A stretch of DNA of 64,000 bases, taken from Apostichopus japonicus (lineage: Eukaryota > Echinodermata > Holothuroidea > Aspidochirotida > Stichopodidae). The stretch spans positions 7,808,501 through 7,872,500 of the forward strand of contig NC_092569.1 in assembly GCF_037975245.1 (NCBI RefSeq). Direction: 5' to 3'. The translations under genes were made by a program, and so were the position numbers. Of this stretch, positions 21,401 to 33,561 are shown one piece after another; the stretch's first letter is position 1; each line of letters starts with the position of its first letter. The notes below the pieces were generated by a model, which did no database searches, was not told the DNA's origin, and was given only the letters and a program-made list of their open reading frames with translations.

Positions 21401-24400
21401 CAGAGCCGTATATAGAGAGAGTTTGGCCAACTGGCGATTTGTGACGTCACACGCAAACCATGGGCATCAAAATAGGTCCAGTTGTCGTTACCAGTTGCGC
21501 GAAACACGAAAAACACCACACACAATATATAGCAGCTTTGCACACTGTGCTCGTTGCGAACAAACGAAGCGACTCAGAATGTCAGATTTTGACAGGCATA
21601 CGAGGAACAAAATGGATATCAGGTAATGAATTAGAGTATGCGTTAGTTAATGACATTTACGTTTATCTTCACACCTGAAATGCATAGAAAACTAGCTGAA
21701 AACCTGTCATTACACTTGTTTCATTTTACGCCTCATACTACTAGTCCTACTTTACTCATACAAACGAAAAGCACACATCACAGTCCTGGCTAGGCTAGAT
21801 TACAGACGCACAACTATAGCATCAGGCCTACATTAAAAGATCCTTCAATTAAAAGATCCTTCAATTAAATAGAGTAGGCCTACACATAAAATGACAATTT
21901 ATGCTTCACTGATCTTTTCAGGTTTGCCAAAAGTAGTTGTACCAGAGGTCATTGTATTTAACTCCAGAAGTTACATAGTAGGATTAATATTCGGCATAAC
22001 TTTCTCTAAAGTCTGATACAACTTATACAAGGGTTGTGAATGAATGGAATGGTTTGCCTTAGAAGGTTGAATTGCAAGTAGTGTGAATGGGTTTAAGTAT
22101 ACTTTGGATGAGTACATTAAGCATTGTAATTGGGTATGACATTTGATGTCCTCGGTTTTATTCCTCTCATATAGCCTTAGGGTCCTTAATGGGGACTTGA
22201 ATGTCTCTCCTGGTTTTGTTTTCTACTAAACTAAACTATATACTTGAGTGTAGGAGTTAGCAATAGTTGGGAGTCTATTGGCAAACCTAAGACTGATATT
22301 GTGGTGTTAATTTCTCAGGAATGTAGTACTAGGCTATAGTAGGTGCAACAGATTGAATGGGTCTGTCGAGAAAAAAAAAGCTGCAACAACTGAATACTGG
22401 TGTATCTTGTAGCTTATGTATTTTCCATTAACATATATACTATACGGTCATGTCCTTAATAAGGTTTCATGGATCACACTGACATAGTGTGCCTACTTGT
22501 CAGTGTTGTCAACTGAGCACAGGGCTGATGACATCATTCAGTTTGTTATTATGCAGACAGCAAATGGCCATAATGATAACTATTAATTGTTACTTATTCT
22601 TCATACTGCCCTTACAGGCCTTACCTGAACAGTGATGTATAAAAATGCAATAAGTCGTTAAGCCTTTCATTTAAGAATTGTTTCAGCCTGTCCTATTTCA
22701 AACATATGATTGGCAGGTTTCCACGTTACATAGCTTATCAAAATGGAGCTGTTCTGTAAAGCAAGAAAACTGTCACACATATGCATGCATACAAACACAC
22801 TCATATAAATTTCTGAATATCTTTTCAGCTGCCCAAAGGTACTGGAATGCAAGCTCTGTTGGGTGAATTAAAAAACCCTCATTGTACTCTTTTATTATGG
22901 TCGGCGTAGCTGGAACCAGCAATGATGGTGATGTGGATTTGACAGTACCTAGACAAGAATTCAGTAGCTGCTTTGTGTTGAAGTGGGTTCAACTTGCTCA
23001 AGGCCATGACAGGATGACGACTAGACATCAGGATGAATTATCTGTTGCAGAGCTCTATAAACCAGGCAGTTGTTAAAACATCCATTGGGTGACCCTCACA
23101 GTCTACCAGGCACTGCATCGCAGAAGCAACATGAAGTGTGTGTGATACCTTCATCTTATGAGAGTGGAATGGTATCAGTGTGGCCTCTGTCAATTTGGCT
23201 TCAAGTCTTTGTTTTCTTGAAAGCTGAGAAGATCTTTCAGTGGTTTCACACTGACCTCTGTAATTGACAATTCATGTGTATTTGCCAGCTCAGGAGGAAG
23301 CCAGATTTTAATTACATTAACCAATGCTGACTTTTTTTGGACATGTGGTACATCTGCAAGGAGGTGAAGGAAGCAGTTGGAGTTGCATGGATGTGGAATC
23401 TTGTTGATAGTCTGGCAGTCTTATCCACAGATTATCCCAAAGCTTCTCCACATTACCACATTCAGAACTTATTACATTGATAAACTTGAAAATTGCAGGA
23501 ATCTAACGAAGCACCCATCAAGGGAATTTGTTTGTATCATTATTGAAAGCTGTGACCTTCTGATGTGACAGACTAATGTGAAATAAAGGGCAGTAGATTA
23601 CCTTGTAAATGAACCTTGTTATTGTTTGATTGTATCTAATGTTTGCAAAATTTTAAGTTGCATGCTACCAATTGAAACAATTCTTTCTCTATTAATGGGA
23701 TATAAATACTTCTCCTTAAAGGGTGTGAAGACTCCCGCACAAAGAAACGTCTCATGCCGGTTATCTGACCTAGTTTCGAATGCGGTGTAACAGAAGTGTT
23801 AGACACCACCATTGATCCCAGAAAATACACACACAGCTTGCTACCATCTGTAAATAGACATTAGTGTACAGTCAATACAAACATCACGGTCAATATCCAC
23901 AACACAGTGCACATAGCAGCGTGGACATCTCAGGTCTAGATAAAAGATAACAAGGTATCAGGTTTCATTACTGTCTGCATTTTGTAGCGACACAAAAAAA
24001 CTTCACTTGCAAGCAACGGAAAGTAAACTTTTTCAGAGTGTGGCATGCGGTTTAGGGCGAGTCTTCAATACCTTTAAATATACTGCATCGGTTGTTGTCA
24101 CTTGATCATTTGCTTGTGTGTGAGCTAAACAGCTTAAATAATATGTAAAAAAATAATACAAACTTTCAAATTGCCAGATATTTACTTGCTCAAAATCATC
24201 CAATCATGATTTGTTGCTATCCTTGAGTCCATTATTCAGATGATGAGGCAGATTCCCTTCAACTCTCCATGATGAAGGTAAAACCTTATATCTTAACCAA
24301 CTGCCATTGAGTGTCCATTTGAAAGTTTCAAACACACAAGTGCATTGATTAAAACAAAGACTTTATTGCTGTGGTTGCAGGAACTGGATTTCAGTCTAGT

Positions 24401-25994
24401 AGTCACTCACCAGGTTCGTCTTTATCACAGTCTGCTAACTGTGGCTTTTTATGTTAGGAGTTTATCTTCAGAGCACATGTCACCTTTGATTTGTAAAAAA
24501 AGTCCTGAAATTCAGGGAGTTAAAATTTACTGTCTAAAGATAATTTAAAAAGATTTTTTTTAACTTCAATCATCAATGTGGGTGTCATTTAAGGGAATAA
24601 GGAGTTACTGATGCAATGACTTTCTGGCATAAGTGCATTTATAATGTGTTAAAACTTGAAAGGTGTATCATACTGCATCCCCCCCCCCCCCCTCTTAATT
24701 TGTACTCCGTTGGAATGCACAGACAGTTTTGCTTATTAATGAAATACCAGTTAACACTAAATTTTCAAGTCTTCCTTTAAAACAGTCAAACGCCTAAACT
24801 AGGCCTACGCAATAGTTTGAACATTTCTTTATCAACATGTGGTGACAGGGCTCATAAGATAATTCAGTGACCAAGACAAGAGTGTAGGGTAGTCTTTGCA
24901 ATAAGCATGACTAAGGCTAGGCTACCAGTACCATAATTAGCCTTGGCCTAGTGGTCTTTGAAATGTAGCCTAGGCCCCTGCTACTTTGATAAATGATAGT
25001 TGACTACATCCAAATTAAACCAAGGCCTAGGCTATACTTTTCAAGAAGAAAAAATTAGACTGAATTCATGTTAGCCTAAAAAGGCTAGGCCAATGCAAAC
25101 CAAGATCATTTAACCATTTGGGCACTTGTTTATGGCATACTAAAAGGGTCTATATAATTAGGCCTGTATGTGTACACAACCCACAAGTTGCCAATGAGTA
25201 TAGACCTAGCCTAACTAGTTTAGGCCTAGGCTACTTTGTTTTCCTTAGGCCTAGATTAATTGGGCCTTATACTGTGCCATATTATGTAATGTGCTATAAC
25301 AGTTGTAGTAATAGCAAGAATGGTCCAGGTCTAACTAAGCCCAGGCTTAACTTATGCTTCGGGCTTAACTAAGGATTAGGGCTTTACGTGATGCCTAGAG
25401 GCTAGCCCACCCTTTTACATTAAACTAAAAGTGATACTTTTTTAGGCTAGGCATAGCCTAGACATACAATAACTAAGAATTAGGATAACTATATGTGCGA
25501 CTGAAACTGCAATGCCTATGATTAGGAGAGCTGGCATAATGAAATCGAATTTTTGGATCGTAAAACGAGAGAGAATAGCCATGAATGTAATTACAGAAAC
25601 CAGTCTGAACGTAAAATGCTCGCATTGCTTGTACATTACTCGTATTACACTAGGGCCTATGGCTAATATGGGCCTAGGCTACACAGACTTTTTTTCATTA
25701 GATCTCCATCTTGTTCTTTCTACTTCCACAAAATTCCTCTTCTTTTATGGTCAGTCGGAAAATCAAACAACAATATCCAAGTTCTGACCGATTGCAGCAT
25801 CCCCAGCACCATTTCTTTCATAATTTCGTACTTTTTTCGTGTACACAAACGATAGTCATACACTGTGAGTACGCGTGTCGCCTGCTATAAAGTTTTCAAG
25901 TGGACCTATTTTACCACCCTGTGTGGGCGTTTTCCCTCTCGACCAATCCAAATCGGTTACATGGTTGGCCAAACTCTCTCTATATACGGCTCTG
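21401..25994. mobile_element. 4.6-kb inverted-repeat transposon, inner insertion
   Basis: Exact 8-bp duplication ATAGTTTG at 21393-21400 and 25995-26002. The 31-bp terminal inverted repeats begin CAGAGCCGTATATAGAGAG and continue AGTTTGGCCAAC, identical on both sides as read. The 8-bp duplication and CA start fit hAT or P superfamilies; no transposase core was recognised in any frame, so it is either heavily spliced, decayed or non-autonomous. It contains a non-LTR 3' fragment, a cluster of CCTAGGC motifs (24780-25700) and weak exon-like segments. Confidence 0.85.
21920..22246 (+). pseudogene. 3' end of a non-LTR retrotransposon
   Basis: Near 22021-22060 a frame gives TYTRVVNEWNGLP and near 22078-22130 another gives SVNGFKYTLDEY, the Arg-Val-Val-Asn-x-Trp-Asn-x-Leu-Pro..Ser-Val-Asn-x-Phe-Lys-x-x-Leu-Asp C-terminal signature of CR1/RTE-like polyproteins, separated by stops. 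A tail of CTAAACTAAACT follows at about 22228-22240. It is an inactive 3' remnant within the larger DNA transposon. Confidence 0.5.
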
Positions 25995-26066
25995 ATAGTT
26001 TGCAATGCCGATTCTACAGTTTCGCCTCTCCCTTGGCAAATTCCTGGCTACGCGCCTGCACAGGAG

Positions 26067-26670
26067 TCGAATGTGCTAACCGTCGGCTAATCCTAGCTAA
26101 CCCTAGAGTTAACTATGAGTGGCCGCCATCTTGATTTGGTATGACCTTATGTCAAAATGAAACTTTTTGACCGTTTTTGGAGGTCCGAATTATTATCTCC
26201 TATTAAAATTTGAATTTTTGGGGGACTTTCATTTTTTACCTCTGATTGACCTTTGAACCGATGACCTCATCGCCAATTATTTTTACGTGAATGTTTCTTA
26301 TGACGTCACACGTCATCGTTGCAAGTTTCGTGAAAATCGGTCACTCTTACGTGTTTTAACATATCTTTGAAAAAACGACACTTTTGACCTTTGACCCAAT
26401 ATAACTCCTGAACCGGAAGTGATATATACTTCCACTTTGGATATGTTAGTGCCCTATTGACCCTCGGTATCCAAAAAAATCTTGGAGGTCAAAGGTTACG
26501 ATTTTCGACCTTAACTCTAGGGTAGTCAACTAAAAAAAATAGATTTACAAGTAGTATAGTAGTTCACATCCATTTTTTTACTTTATAAAAAAGTCATGTG
26601 ACCGGAAGTAACTGAGACTGTTGTGGGAGTGTACAATAACATCAGACCCACCCCTGACAATATATTGGAC
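26067..26670. other. No supported gene; repeat-like
   Basis: Contains GGCCGCCATCTTG and many TGACCT/ATGACCTCA phrases typical of dispersed noncoding repeats, including TTGACCTTTGACC near 26389. Confidence 0.5.
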
Positions 26671-26924
26671 CTCCCGACCATAGGCGTAGGAGCCTCATTT
26701 GATTTGGGGGGGGGGGGCTGTAACGACTTGCCCGAAAAATACAACCAAAATTTTTTCGCGCGCTCCACATGTTAATGTGCATATCATATAGGCATATATC
26801 AGTTATTACATCACCTGCCAATAACATAAAATCATTTTCCGTGTTATTACCCTTCCATATTGGTCAGAAATATTGGGGAAGTCGTTACAACAATAATGAT
26901 AATAATAATAATATAAGTTTAACC

Positions 26925-27590
26925 ATTGAAAAACACATTGCAAATTCTTCTTCTTTCAGTAGGTGCCAGTGGCGGAGCTAGGGGTATTGGTCAGGGGGGA
27001 GAGAATGGTCTGTAGGGGCGCTTTTGACACCATCTAAGCGGAGCGCCACCACAGGTTGGCGCGGAGCGTACAGAAATTTTTTGAGTAAAGATACTCTCTA
27101 GATCGCCGGAAATGACCCTTTCCGGGCCTTGCTAATTTGCAGATAAACGAAGAATAAATAGGTGTCATTGCCATTTGTCAGAAAATTGCACCAACAAAAT
27201 GTGACAAATGTCAATAGGTATTTGAGAGCGCAATAAAAAATTCAATAATCGCGAATAAGTAAAAAGTGGTAAAAAGCTGAAAAGGGCGCCAGCAGTCCAT
27301 TTGAGTCCGTCAGGGGGTATCCACCCCCTCTGACTGTATGGACGCTCTGCCACTGGTATAGGTGCCCGCAAAATTCTCAGCATATTGCCCAAATTTTCAC
27401 CAAAGAAAATTGAAAAACACACTGCAAATTATTATTCTTTCAGTAGGTGCCCGAAAAATTCTCAGCATATTGCCGAATTTTCACCAAAAAATTTGAAAAA
27501 CACATTGCAAATTATTCTTCTTTCAGTAGGTGCTCGAAAAATTCTCAGCATATTGCCCGAATTTTCACCAAAAAATTTGGTTGGGGGGGC
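26925..27590. repeat. 83-85-bp tandem repeat inside the element, about four units
   Basis: Units of TTTCAGTAGGTGCCCGAAAA..TCTCAGCATATTGCC..TTTTCACCAAA..GAAAAACACATTGCAAA, starting near 26925 and continuing at 27360, 27445 and 27528 after the nested insertion. Confidence 0.8.
26967..27355 (+). mobile_element. 389-bp hAT-type short element nested in the tandem repeat
   Basis: Termini CAGTGGCGGAGC and, inverted, CAGTGGCAGAGC. Left flank GTAGGTGC (26959-26966); right flank GTATAGGTGC, the same site with a TA inserted. The uninterrupted sister tandem units (..CAGTAGGTGCCCG..) show the original site. Carries the shared core CATCTAAGCGGAGCGCCACC..GATCGCCGGAAATGACCC. Confidence 0.8.
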
Positions 27591-27639
27591 TGCAGCCCCC
27601 CAGCCCCCCCCCCCCGCCTCCTACGCCTATGCTCCCGAC

Positions 27640-28374
27640 CCCCCAAGTTTTGAGATTGCCATTCAAAATACACTATGGACGTGAGAGTAGACAATCGTCT
27701 TATCACTAAATCTTGTTCCCCAATTGTCTTTGTTATGTCATTTTTAGAAAAAAATCCAAACAGTTAGCAATTATTAAGTTTCACTCCAACAAGGATGATA
27801 CAGTTGCAGTTCCCTCTTCGTAAAACACAGACCAAAATAAGTTGTAGCCTACTCTATAATACACAAGTTCTGAATTGTTTAAAATTGCATATAACTCTGT
27901 ATTTGAATAGTTCATTCCCTTTCATACATATAACAAGGCTATCATAAAAATATGATGACAGTAAAACTGTCAAAAATTAGGGTTAACTTTCTGCAACATT
28001 TTGATTACAAAACAATGGTATTTACTTAAACACTTAGGATAACGATCTAACACGGATAGGGTTTCAATTAAGCTACTGTAAGGCTTTCTGATCCTTGGGT
28101 CTCTTAACAAAACTTGAACTGTTGATTTCGCATCTCTGAAATGGTATTTCTCGGCTGCCGTACATTAAAAACTCACTGCTATCCAACCAGAACGGATTTT
28201 AATTAACCCCGCCCACGTTAACGCCCTCCTAATGCCGTGTTTTGGTAGGTACTAGCTTAGTGGTGTGACGTTACAAACAATGTACAGAATCCTTTAACAA
28301 ACTTTACTTGAAGAAATGTGGTAATGCAATTACCACGTGGTACATCCAATCAAATTTACGATTTCAATTTGAAA
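27640..28374. other. No supported gene
   Basis: AT-rich. The block GATCTAACACGGATA..CTTGGGTCTC at 28043-28110 recurs at 39178-39247 in the same orientation; otherwise nothing recognised. Confidence 0.5.
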
Positions 28375-28378
28375 ACGT

Positions 28379-28810
28379 TTGTGTTTAGGAAAAGTAATCT
28401 TTCAAGTAGAAATTTGTCGCCTTTTCCTAAATTTGAGGGGTGAAACTTTCTACTATCAGTATGTTCTCTCGGAAAGCAGGGACATGGTTATAATTTGGGC
28501 CCTACAAACTGAATTCTACATGTGGTACATCAAACAGTTCTCGTCTTCACTTAAAATTGTGAGACAAATCTTTGAAATCAATAATTGTTATTTTTTCTTC
28601 AATTTGAGAGGTGAAACTAGTCAGATTTCTTTATTATCAGAATGTTCTCAATATGGGTACTGGAATGTGTAATCAATTGTGCCATATAGGAATAGAAATC
28701 TTAGTGTGGTACACTGTTTCAACCCAAAATTGTGTTTTAAACTTAAATTGGTCATTGAAATCAAAATTTGTTACTTTTTCTTCAAATTTGAGAGGTGAAA
28801 CTAGCACAAC
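28379..28810. repeat. 170-185-bp tandem repeat, about 2.5 units
   Basis: Repeated TTTTTCTTCAAATTTGAGAG, GGTGAAACTA (near 28437, 28607, 28790) and GTGGTACA.C blocks. The plus-strand frames here translate the repeat. Confidence 0.75.
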
Positions 28811-29758
28811 TCACTATTAGCAAGTTCTATCAGATTGATGAAACGGGATGTGATTTTGGCTTCTATTGGATATGTACATCATAACCTTATTTTTATTTTC
28901 TTAAATAATTACCTTCTATTTTTTTCCCCCTGAAATATGTCGCCCGATACTATTTTATTAAATTGGTATTGTTAACATTGATCATTCTGCAGTTGGTTCC
29001 TCACAATGGATCGTATCAACATTGTTACTTTTATTTTTTGTGGGCTACGTTCCATTATAACATCCAATACAGTCAGTCTTCACTCTACATGCTTCGCCAT
29101 GTTTAGTCAGGATATCAGACCATTGATGGTCATCATTTGCATTTAATAGTGATAATAATTGAGAAACTCAAACACTGCAAAACAACTGCAAGTTGGCAGA
29201 GACAACCAATTCATATTGTGAAATAAACCTGTGTTTAATCTGCTGAGAGTTTCATAAATATATGTTTGAATGATATGTTATAAATTTGTAATAAAAACAA
29301 ATATGAAAGTCTGGCAAAGTATCGAGCTGCAATAATACATCAAAGGGCATAATATGCATTTATATCACTGAATTTAAATATTGGACGGTAGTTCTGGATA
29401 TAAACATAAATTTATATAACAGGCAGTACTCCTCAATTGTGCTGTAAGATGAGGAAACCATGTAAAAGAAAATAGTTCCATACCTGTATGAAAGAGCAAT
29501 ATTAAATATGAAAGATTGGCAAGGTGTGTAACCACACTCCCATATCAAATGGCAAGAAAATAATCTTCTAACAAACACCTTAAGTAATGAGACCCTTTAT
29601 GGGCGATGAACTGACACTGTCGTAATGCACATTTGTTGAGAAAGGTCCAGGAGGATCAACATGTTCAAAATATATATTTTGTTTACTCCATAAATCAATT
29701 AAGTATGTATACAACATATGTATAATATGTATAAAATAGATGGATGTTAATTTTGAAA

Positions 29759-29814
29759 CGTAATAGTAACAACGTAATAGTAACAACGTAATAGTAACAA
29801 CGTAATAGTAACAG
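29759..29814. repeat. 14-bp minisatellite, four units
   Basis: Four tandem copies of CGTAATAGTAACAA, the last ending AG. Confidence 0.95.
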
Positions 29815-30195
29815 TATAAATGAAAACCACTACTAAATACCTAAAGGGAAATACACCTTTAGAAAAGAACACTATAAATAGATTGGCAAGGTAAACATAG
29901 CATCAATCAATTATCAAATGGCAAGAAAAATTCTGGTTAGCCAATTCTGCCTCTTAACATGTAGTAAGTGGCCAGGGGAGAAGATAGGTAGCTGAGGTAG
30001 GTAATTGTTGAAGTAAATGTATATATTTTTGTCTGCATCTATAAAAATACACCTGTGTTTACAAGGTTTCATTAATTTGAGCCCTATTGATACCAAATGT
30101 CCAATGACCTCCACAAAAGCAATAGGCTTCTTGTAATTAACATCTACCTAATAAATATGAGATTTGTCCATGCTCCCCTTCTTGAGATATCGTAT

Positions 30196-30297
30196 TTATA
30201 GAACAATTAAAACTGGTGGCTGAATTTCCATGGGCCTTAAACATATCTCTGGTACGATAATACAATCAATAGGACCCGTCAGGTTGTCCATGTTGAT
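30196..30297 (-). CDS. Terminal coding exon of a small minus-strand gene
   Basis: Strong acceptor TTTCATTTCTCCACCTGTGCAG just upstream on the minus strand (to 30298), then 33 codons in phase 0 beginning INMDNLTGPIDCIIVPEI and ending QPPVLIVL with TAA at 30196-30198. The phase matches the exon at 32110-32250 exactly. The protein family is not recognised. No clear AATAAA was seen close by on this strand, so the 3' end of the transcript is undefined. Confidence 0.45.
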   Translation of the reverse strand: MNMDNLTGPIDCIIVPEICLRPMEIQPPVLIVL

Positions 30298-30821
30298 CTG
30301 CACAGGTGGAGAAATGAAAATACAAATACAAATTTTCAATAATTTTGTTTAAGTATAAGTACTGAAATCATCACATTGCAAGGGCCATGCATACTAATTT
30401 TCATTCCTTTTATGTTAACATTGACACTAAAGAAATATTTCTAAATAAATTGATGATATACATAACACCCATAAATATTTGAATACAATGTAAAACAAAG
30501 AATGAATATTTTTTTAGCTAATTAGTTGCACTATCGTTTGATATTGAAATAATGTAAAAGCATGAGGTGGCCATAAGTCTTACTTAATCATAAGACATAT
30601 ACCTAACTGAAACAAAGCTGTATACTTGTTTGTTGAAAATGTGTCAAAAATTATAGCCCAATGAAACTCCATGGCATTAGTATATTATTAGAATATGGAT
30701 TATTGTGGATATGCATAAAAAATGACATACTGTGCTCTTGAACACCAGCTTGTTGAATGCAATCAATTTTATATGCTCCACATTTTCATACAGGAAACCA
30801 ATCTCATATTATAGCCTATGA

Positions 30822-31803
30822 CAGGGGTGGGCAACCTTTTTGAATGAATGAGCCAGATAAAAGGAGTAAACAATTGACTGGGCTGCTCCTAACCAACGAC
30901 CTGCTGTTGATTTCAAACCTTTGATTCCGAGGCTTTCAAGCAATAGGTGTGTGTACTTATCCTGTATTCACAAAAACTCAATGTCAATACAGTACTAGAG
31001 ATGCCAACCTCTTGACACAAAAAAACAGACTGAAATATCCCAAAAAATCTGATTTTTGAGAGAAAAATCAGATTTTCACAATACCTCAACACTACAACTG
31101 GCCCGTTGGCCCCGGGCCAGTAAAATTGATTTACTGGTAAGAACGGGCAAGTAAAAGTTTGCTTTTTCAATAACATCTAATGAGAAAATTGTAAAGCATC
31201 TGTAATAATTCTTATGATGCAAAAAGGGTGTTTAAATGCATAATGAGAATAATGATACAGCTTAATTGCTTGCATATTTTGGGCCAATGAGAATTTGGTT
31301 CAAGCCAGAAGTAGAAGTGAGAAAAAATTACTGTATAGACTTGCATTATACTCATGGAAATATGGGCCACATTCCTGTTAACTGACATTATAAACCAATT
31401 AAAAGAAAAAAGTGTCAAATATTTCAAATAATCAAATATGAATTGCAGCATGTAGCAAGATTATTGATCAACTATTGAAAAAAATTTAAAGAAAAAAAAA
31501 AAAACGAAAAAGATGAAAAGTCGTATTTTCAAGAGGGGAATCGTATTATCGTTTTTCACTTTTTTTTATCGTACTAAATACGATAAAATCGTACTGCTTG
31601 GCATCTCTGCAGTACAGTTGATAATTAAGGGGATAATAGGTTTACTTGACAGCATCCTTAGTGCCGATAAATTCTGAGCAGCTAGCTCTTTTTTTGTGAT
31701 GATGTAACAAAGATTGTGTTTTTTTTTCGAGACATCTCACAGGCTGCAAAAATATTACAGGCGGGCCACATGTGGCCCGCGGGCCGTAGGTTGCCCACTC
31801 CTG
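30822..31803. mobile_element. hAT-type element with CAGGGGTGGGCAACC ends
   Basis: Left end CAGGGGTGGGCAACC and right end, inverted, CAGGAGTGGGCAACCTACGG, followed inward by GGCCCGCGGGCC and a CACATGTGGCCCGCC block typical of a widespread hAT MITE type. Flanks GCCTATGA (30814-30821) and GCCTAGAA (31804-31811) match 6 of 8, an old target duplication. It hosts a nested element. Confidence 0.8.
30996..31609. mobile_element. 614-bp nested short element with GAGATGCCAA inverted ends
   Basis: Left end TAGAGATGCCAACC, right end inverted CAGAGATGCCAAGC; CAGTAC flanks both sides (30990-30995 and 31610-31615). Interior includes a CTGGCCCGTTGGCCCCGGGC palindrome-like block and A- and T-runs with CGTATTTT/ATCGTAC motifs. 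No coding. Confidence 0.7.
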
Positions 31804-32109
31804 GCCTAGAAGGACACCACAACTTTCATTCAAATGGTTAACCAATATATATGCAGATCCAAAATATGTGTAGAATTTGCCTATAAAATACATGCGATGG
31901 GAGGATGTAAAGGAGCTTAGAATGAGGGTAAATATATTTGAGCTTTTTGTTGTTCATTCTCAGTCTTAGTACAATTAATTCCAATAAATTAATGACAGTT
32001 TGTCAGATCTAATGTTATGACATCACCACAACTTGCACATTATTTTTATGTAATTATGACTAGATATAACTTGAATCCTTACAGATCACATATAATAGCA
32101 GCAACTTAC

Positions 32110-32250
32110 TAATAACACATCTAAGCACATCTTGGCAGCATAAATTGCTCTTAGCTGCCTCGGTCCATAAGATGATGGATGTATCAGTAAATATCCTGGG
32201 GCATCCCTTCCATTTTCACAATGCCTTGCTTCACCTTGGAGTGCATCCTT
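32110..32250 (-). CDS. Internal coding exon of the small minus-strand gene
   Basis: 47 codons in phase 0 at both ends, from AAG after GTGGCAG (acceptor, weak polypyrimidine tract) to a strong GTAAGT donor (minus strand, 32109 downward). The peptide starts KDALQGEARHCENGRD and ends RAIYAAKMCLDVLL. It joins in phase with 39551-39649 upstream and 30196-30297 downstream, giving 113 residues in total. No signal peptide, no membrane span. A longer frame runs upstream to an ATG at 32268. Family not recognised. Confidence 0.45.
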
Positions 32251-33100
32251 CTGCCACTTACTCCACATGCATCAGCTTCAAATATTAAAAAGGAAATGGT
32301 CATTATCAATTGCAGTTCACGTCGTGATGTTCAGCTTTAATGAATGCTAACTTTTCAGTGTGCTAGTGAAAAAGCTGGTTGGAGTGGTCAAATATAAAAC
32401 AGTTTGCTATGTACAATTCATACATCGACAATTTATGTACTGATTGATGTCATAAACTAATGGCAAAACAAAACTCAATTGCATCACATTTTAATACTTA
32501 GCTTCTATTGCTTGTAAACTTTACAATATTTCATGCTTAACAAAGAACAATCAAAGACCAACTGTTAAGTGGTTAGAGAAATTCTGAGCAAGATTTAACG
32601 GTATGCAAAAAATTAAAATCTCATAAACCTAGAACGTGGCATAAAGAAAATGAATCGAAGTTTCCATATTATGTGATATGTCATTTCATGCCATATTAAA
32701 ATGTGTGCTGTAGCCATGTGCAAGTGAATTCAACAAACACACTTAATTTTACAATATGATATCTGACTTTATGAATAAGGTTATTAACCTAAAGTACATC
32801 TGTCCATTATGCACTGATGTCATATGTAAAAAGCATTAAAAATCAGGTTTTCTAGCACTGCAGTCTGCAGCCTAGGAGTAGTCAGTGTCCTTTGTAAGGA
32901 ATTCATCAAGAACATAGGTGGTACACCTAAACAAGACACCAGCTGAGCAAACACCTGTCTAATTATGTATAATTTTGTGACAGACATGACTTGAGTATAA
33001 AACAATATAGCATATATATACCACTGACATGTCACTGTAACTCTCTTTGTTCAGAATTGAAACTATCAGTTATTTGATTAACATATTTTGTTAAAAATGA

Positions 33101-33424
33101 ATGGCAAGATCACTTAGAAATAAGAATGTTCTAACAGTGTTTATACAGTCTCATAAGAAACTTACAATATTTCTCATTAAAAATTGGTTGGATGACATTG
33201 ATTGTCACCTTTTCTGTTCCAAGAGCACTGGATGGAAAACCCTCTGTTTGGTAAAGAAAATCAAGAAACATGTGGAAATAGTTAATGGAAACAGCTGCAA
33301 GGTCGCTGATGAAAATTTAATTCTCTCGAAACACATCCACATAATACATACACGTAAGGCAGCAGCCCTTCTCGTTAAGTTCAATAATTGTGAAATTATA
33401 TATGTGACCAAGGACAGAGGTTAA
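33101..33424 (+). CDS. Hypothetical 107-residue open frame
   Basis: ATG at 33101 to TAA at 33422-33424. The second half (VKKIKKHVEIVNGNSCKVAD, then HIIHTRKAAALLVKFNNCEI) has balanced, protein-like composition in an otherwise AT-rich area, and could be a terminal exon starting after an internal AG. No motif recognised and no flanking exon found. Confidence 0.25.
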   Translation: MARSLRNKNVLTVFIQSHKKLTIFLIKNWLDDIDCHLFCSKSTGWKTLCLVKKIKKHVEIVNGNSCKVADENLILSKHIHIIHTRKAAALLVKFNNCEIIYVTKDRG

Positions 33425-33561
33425 TGTATGGACATACAACTCCAGTTCATAGCAAGTTTTGTGGTTTAAATTTTACTACTAACAAAGTCATATTTTAGGA
33501 AATTGGTATGATTATGGCACAATTCCCAAGTACTATAATCAGTATTGTGTTTTTGAATAAT

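Larger units (their letters stand above)
21169..26058 (-). mobile_element. hAT-type short element split by a 4.6-kb insertion
   Basis: Exact 8-bp target duplication CACAGGAG at 21161-21168 and 26059-26066. Termini are CAGGCGCGTAGCC and its reverse complement GGCTACGCGCCTG. Removing the inner insertion (21401-25994 plus one copy of its duplication) leaves a 288-bp element with the shared core in reverse orientation (AGTGCCATTTCC..GCGCTACGCTTAGATAG). Confidence 0.9.
26679..27631. mobile_element. hAT-type element with 8-bp duplication, hosts a nested copy
   Basis: Exact CTCCCGAC at 26671-26678 and 27632-27639. Terminal inverted repeats CATAGGCGTAGGAGCC and, from the right, CATAGGCGTAGGAGGC. Much of the interior is an 83-85-bp tandem repeat. 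The element at 6768-7151 is a shorter relative in opposite orientation. Confidence 0.9.
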
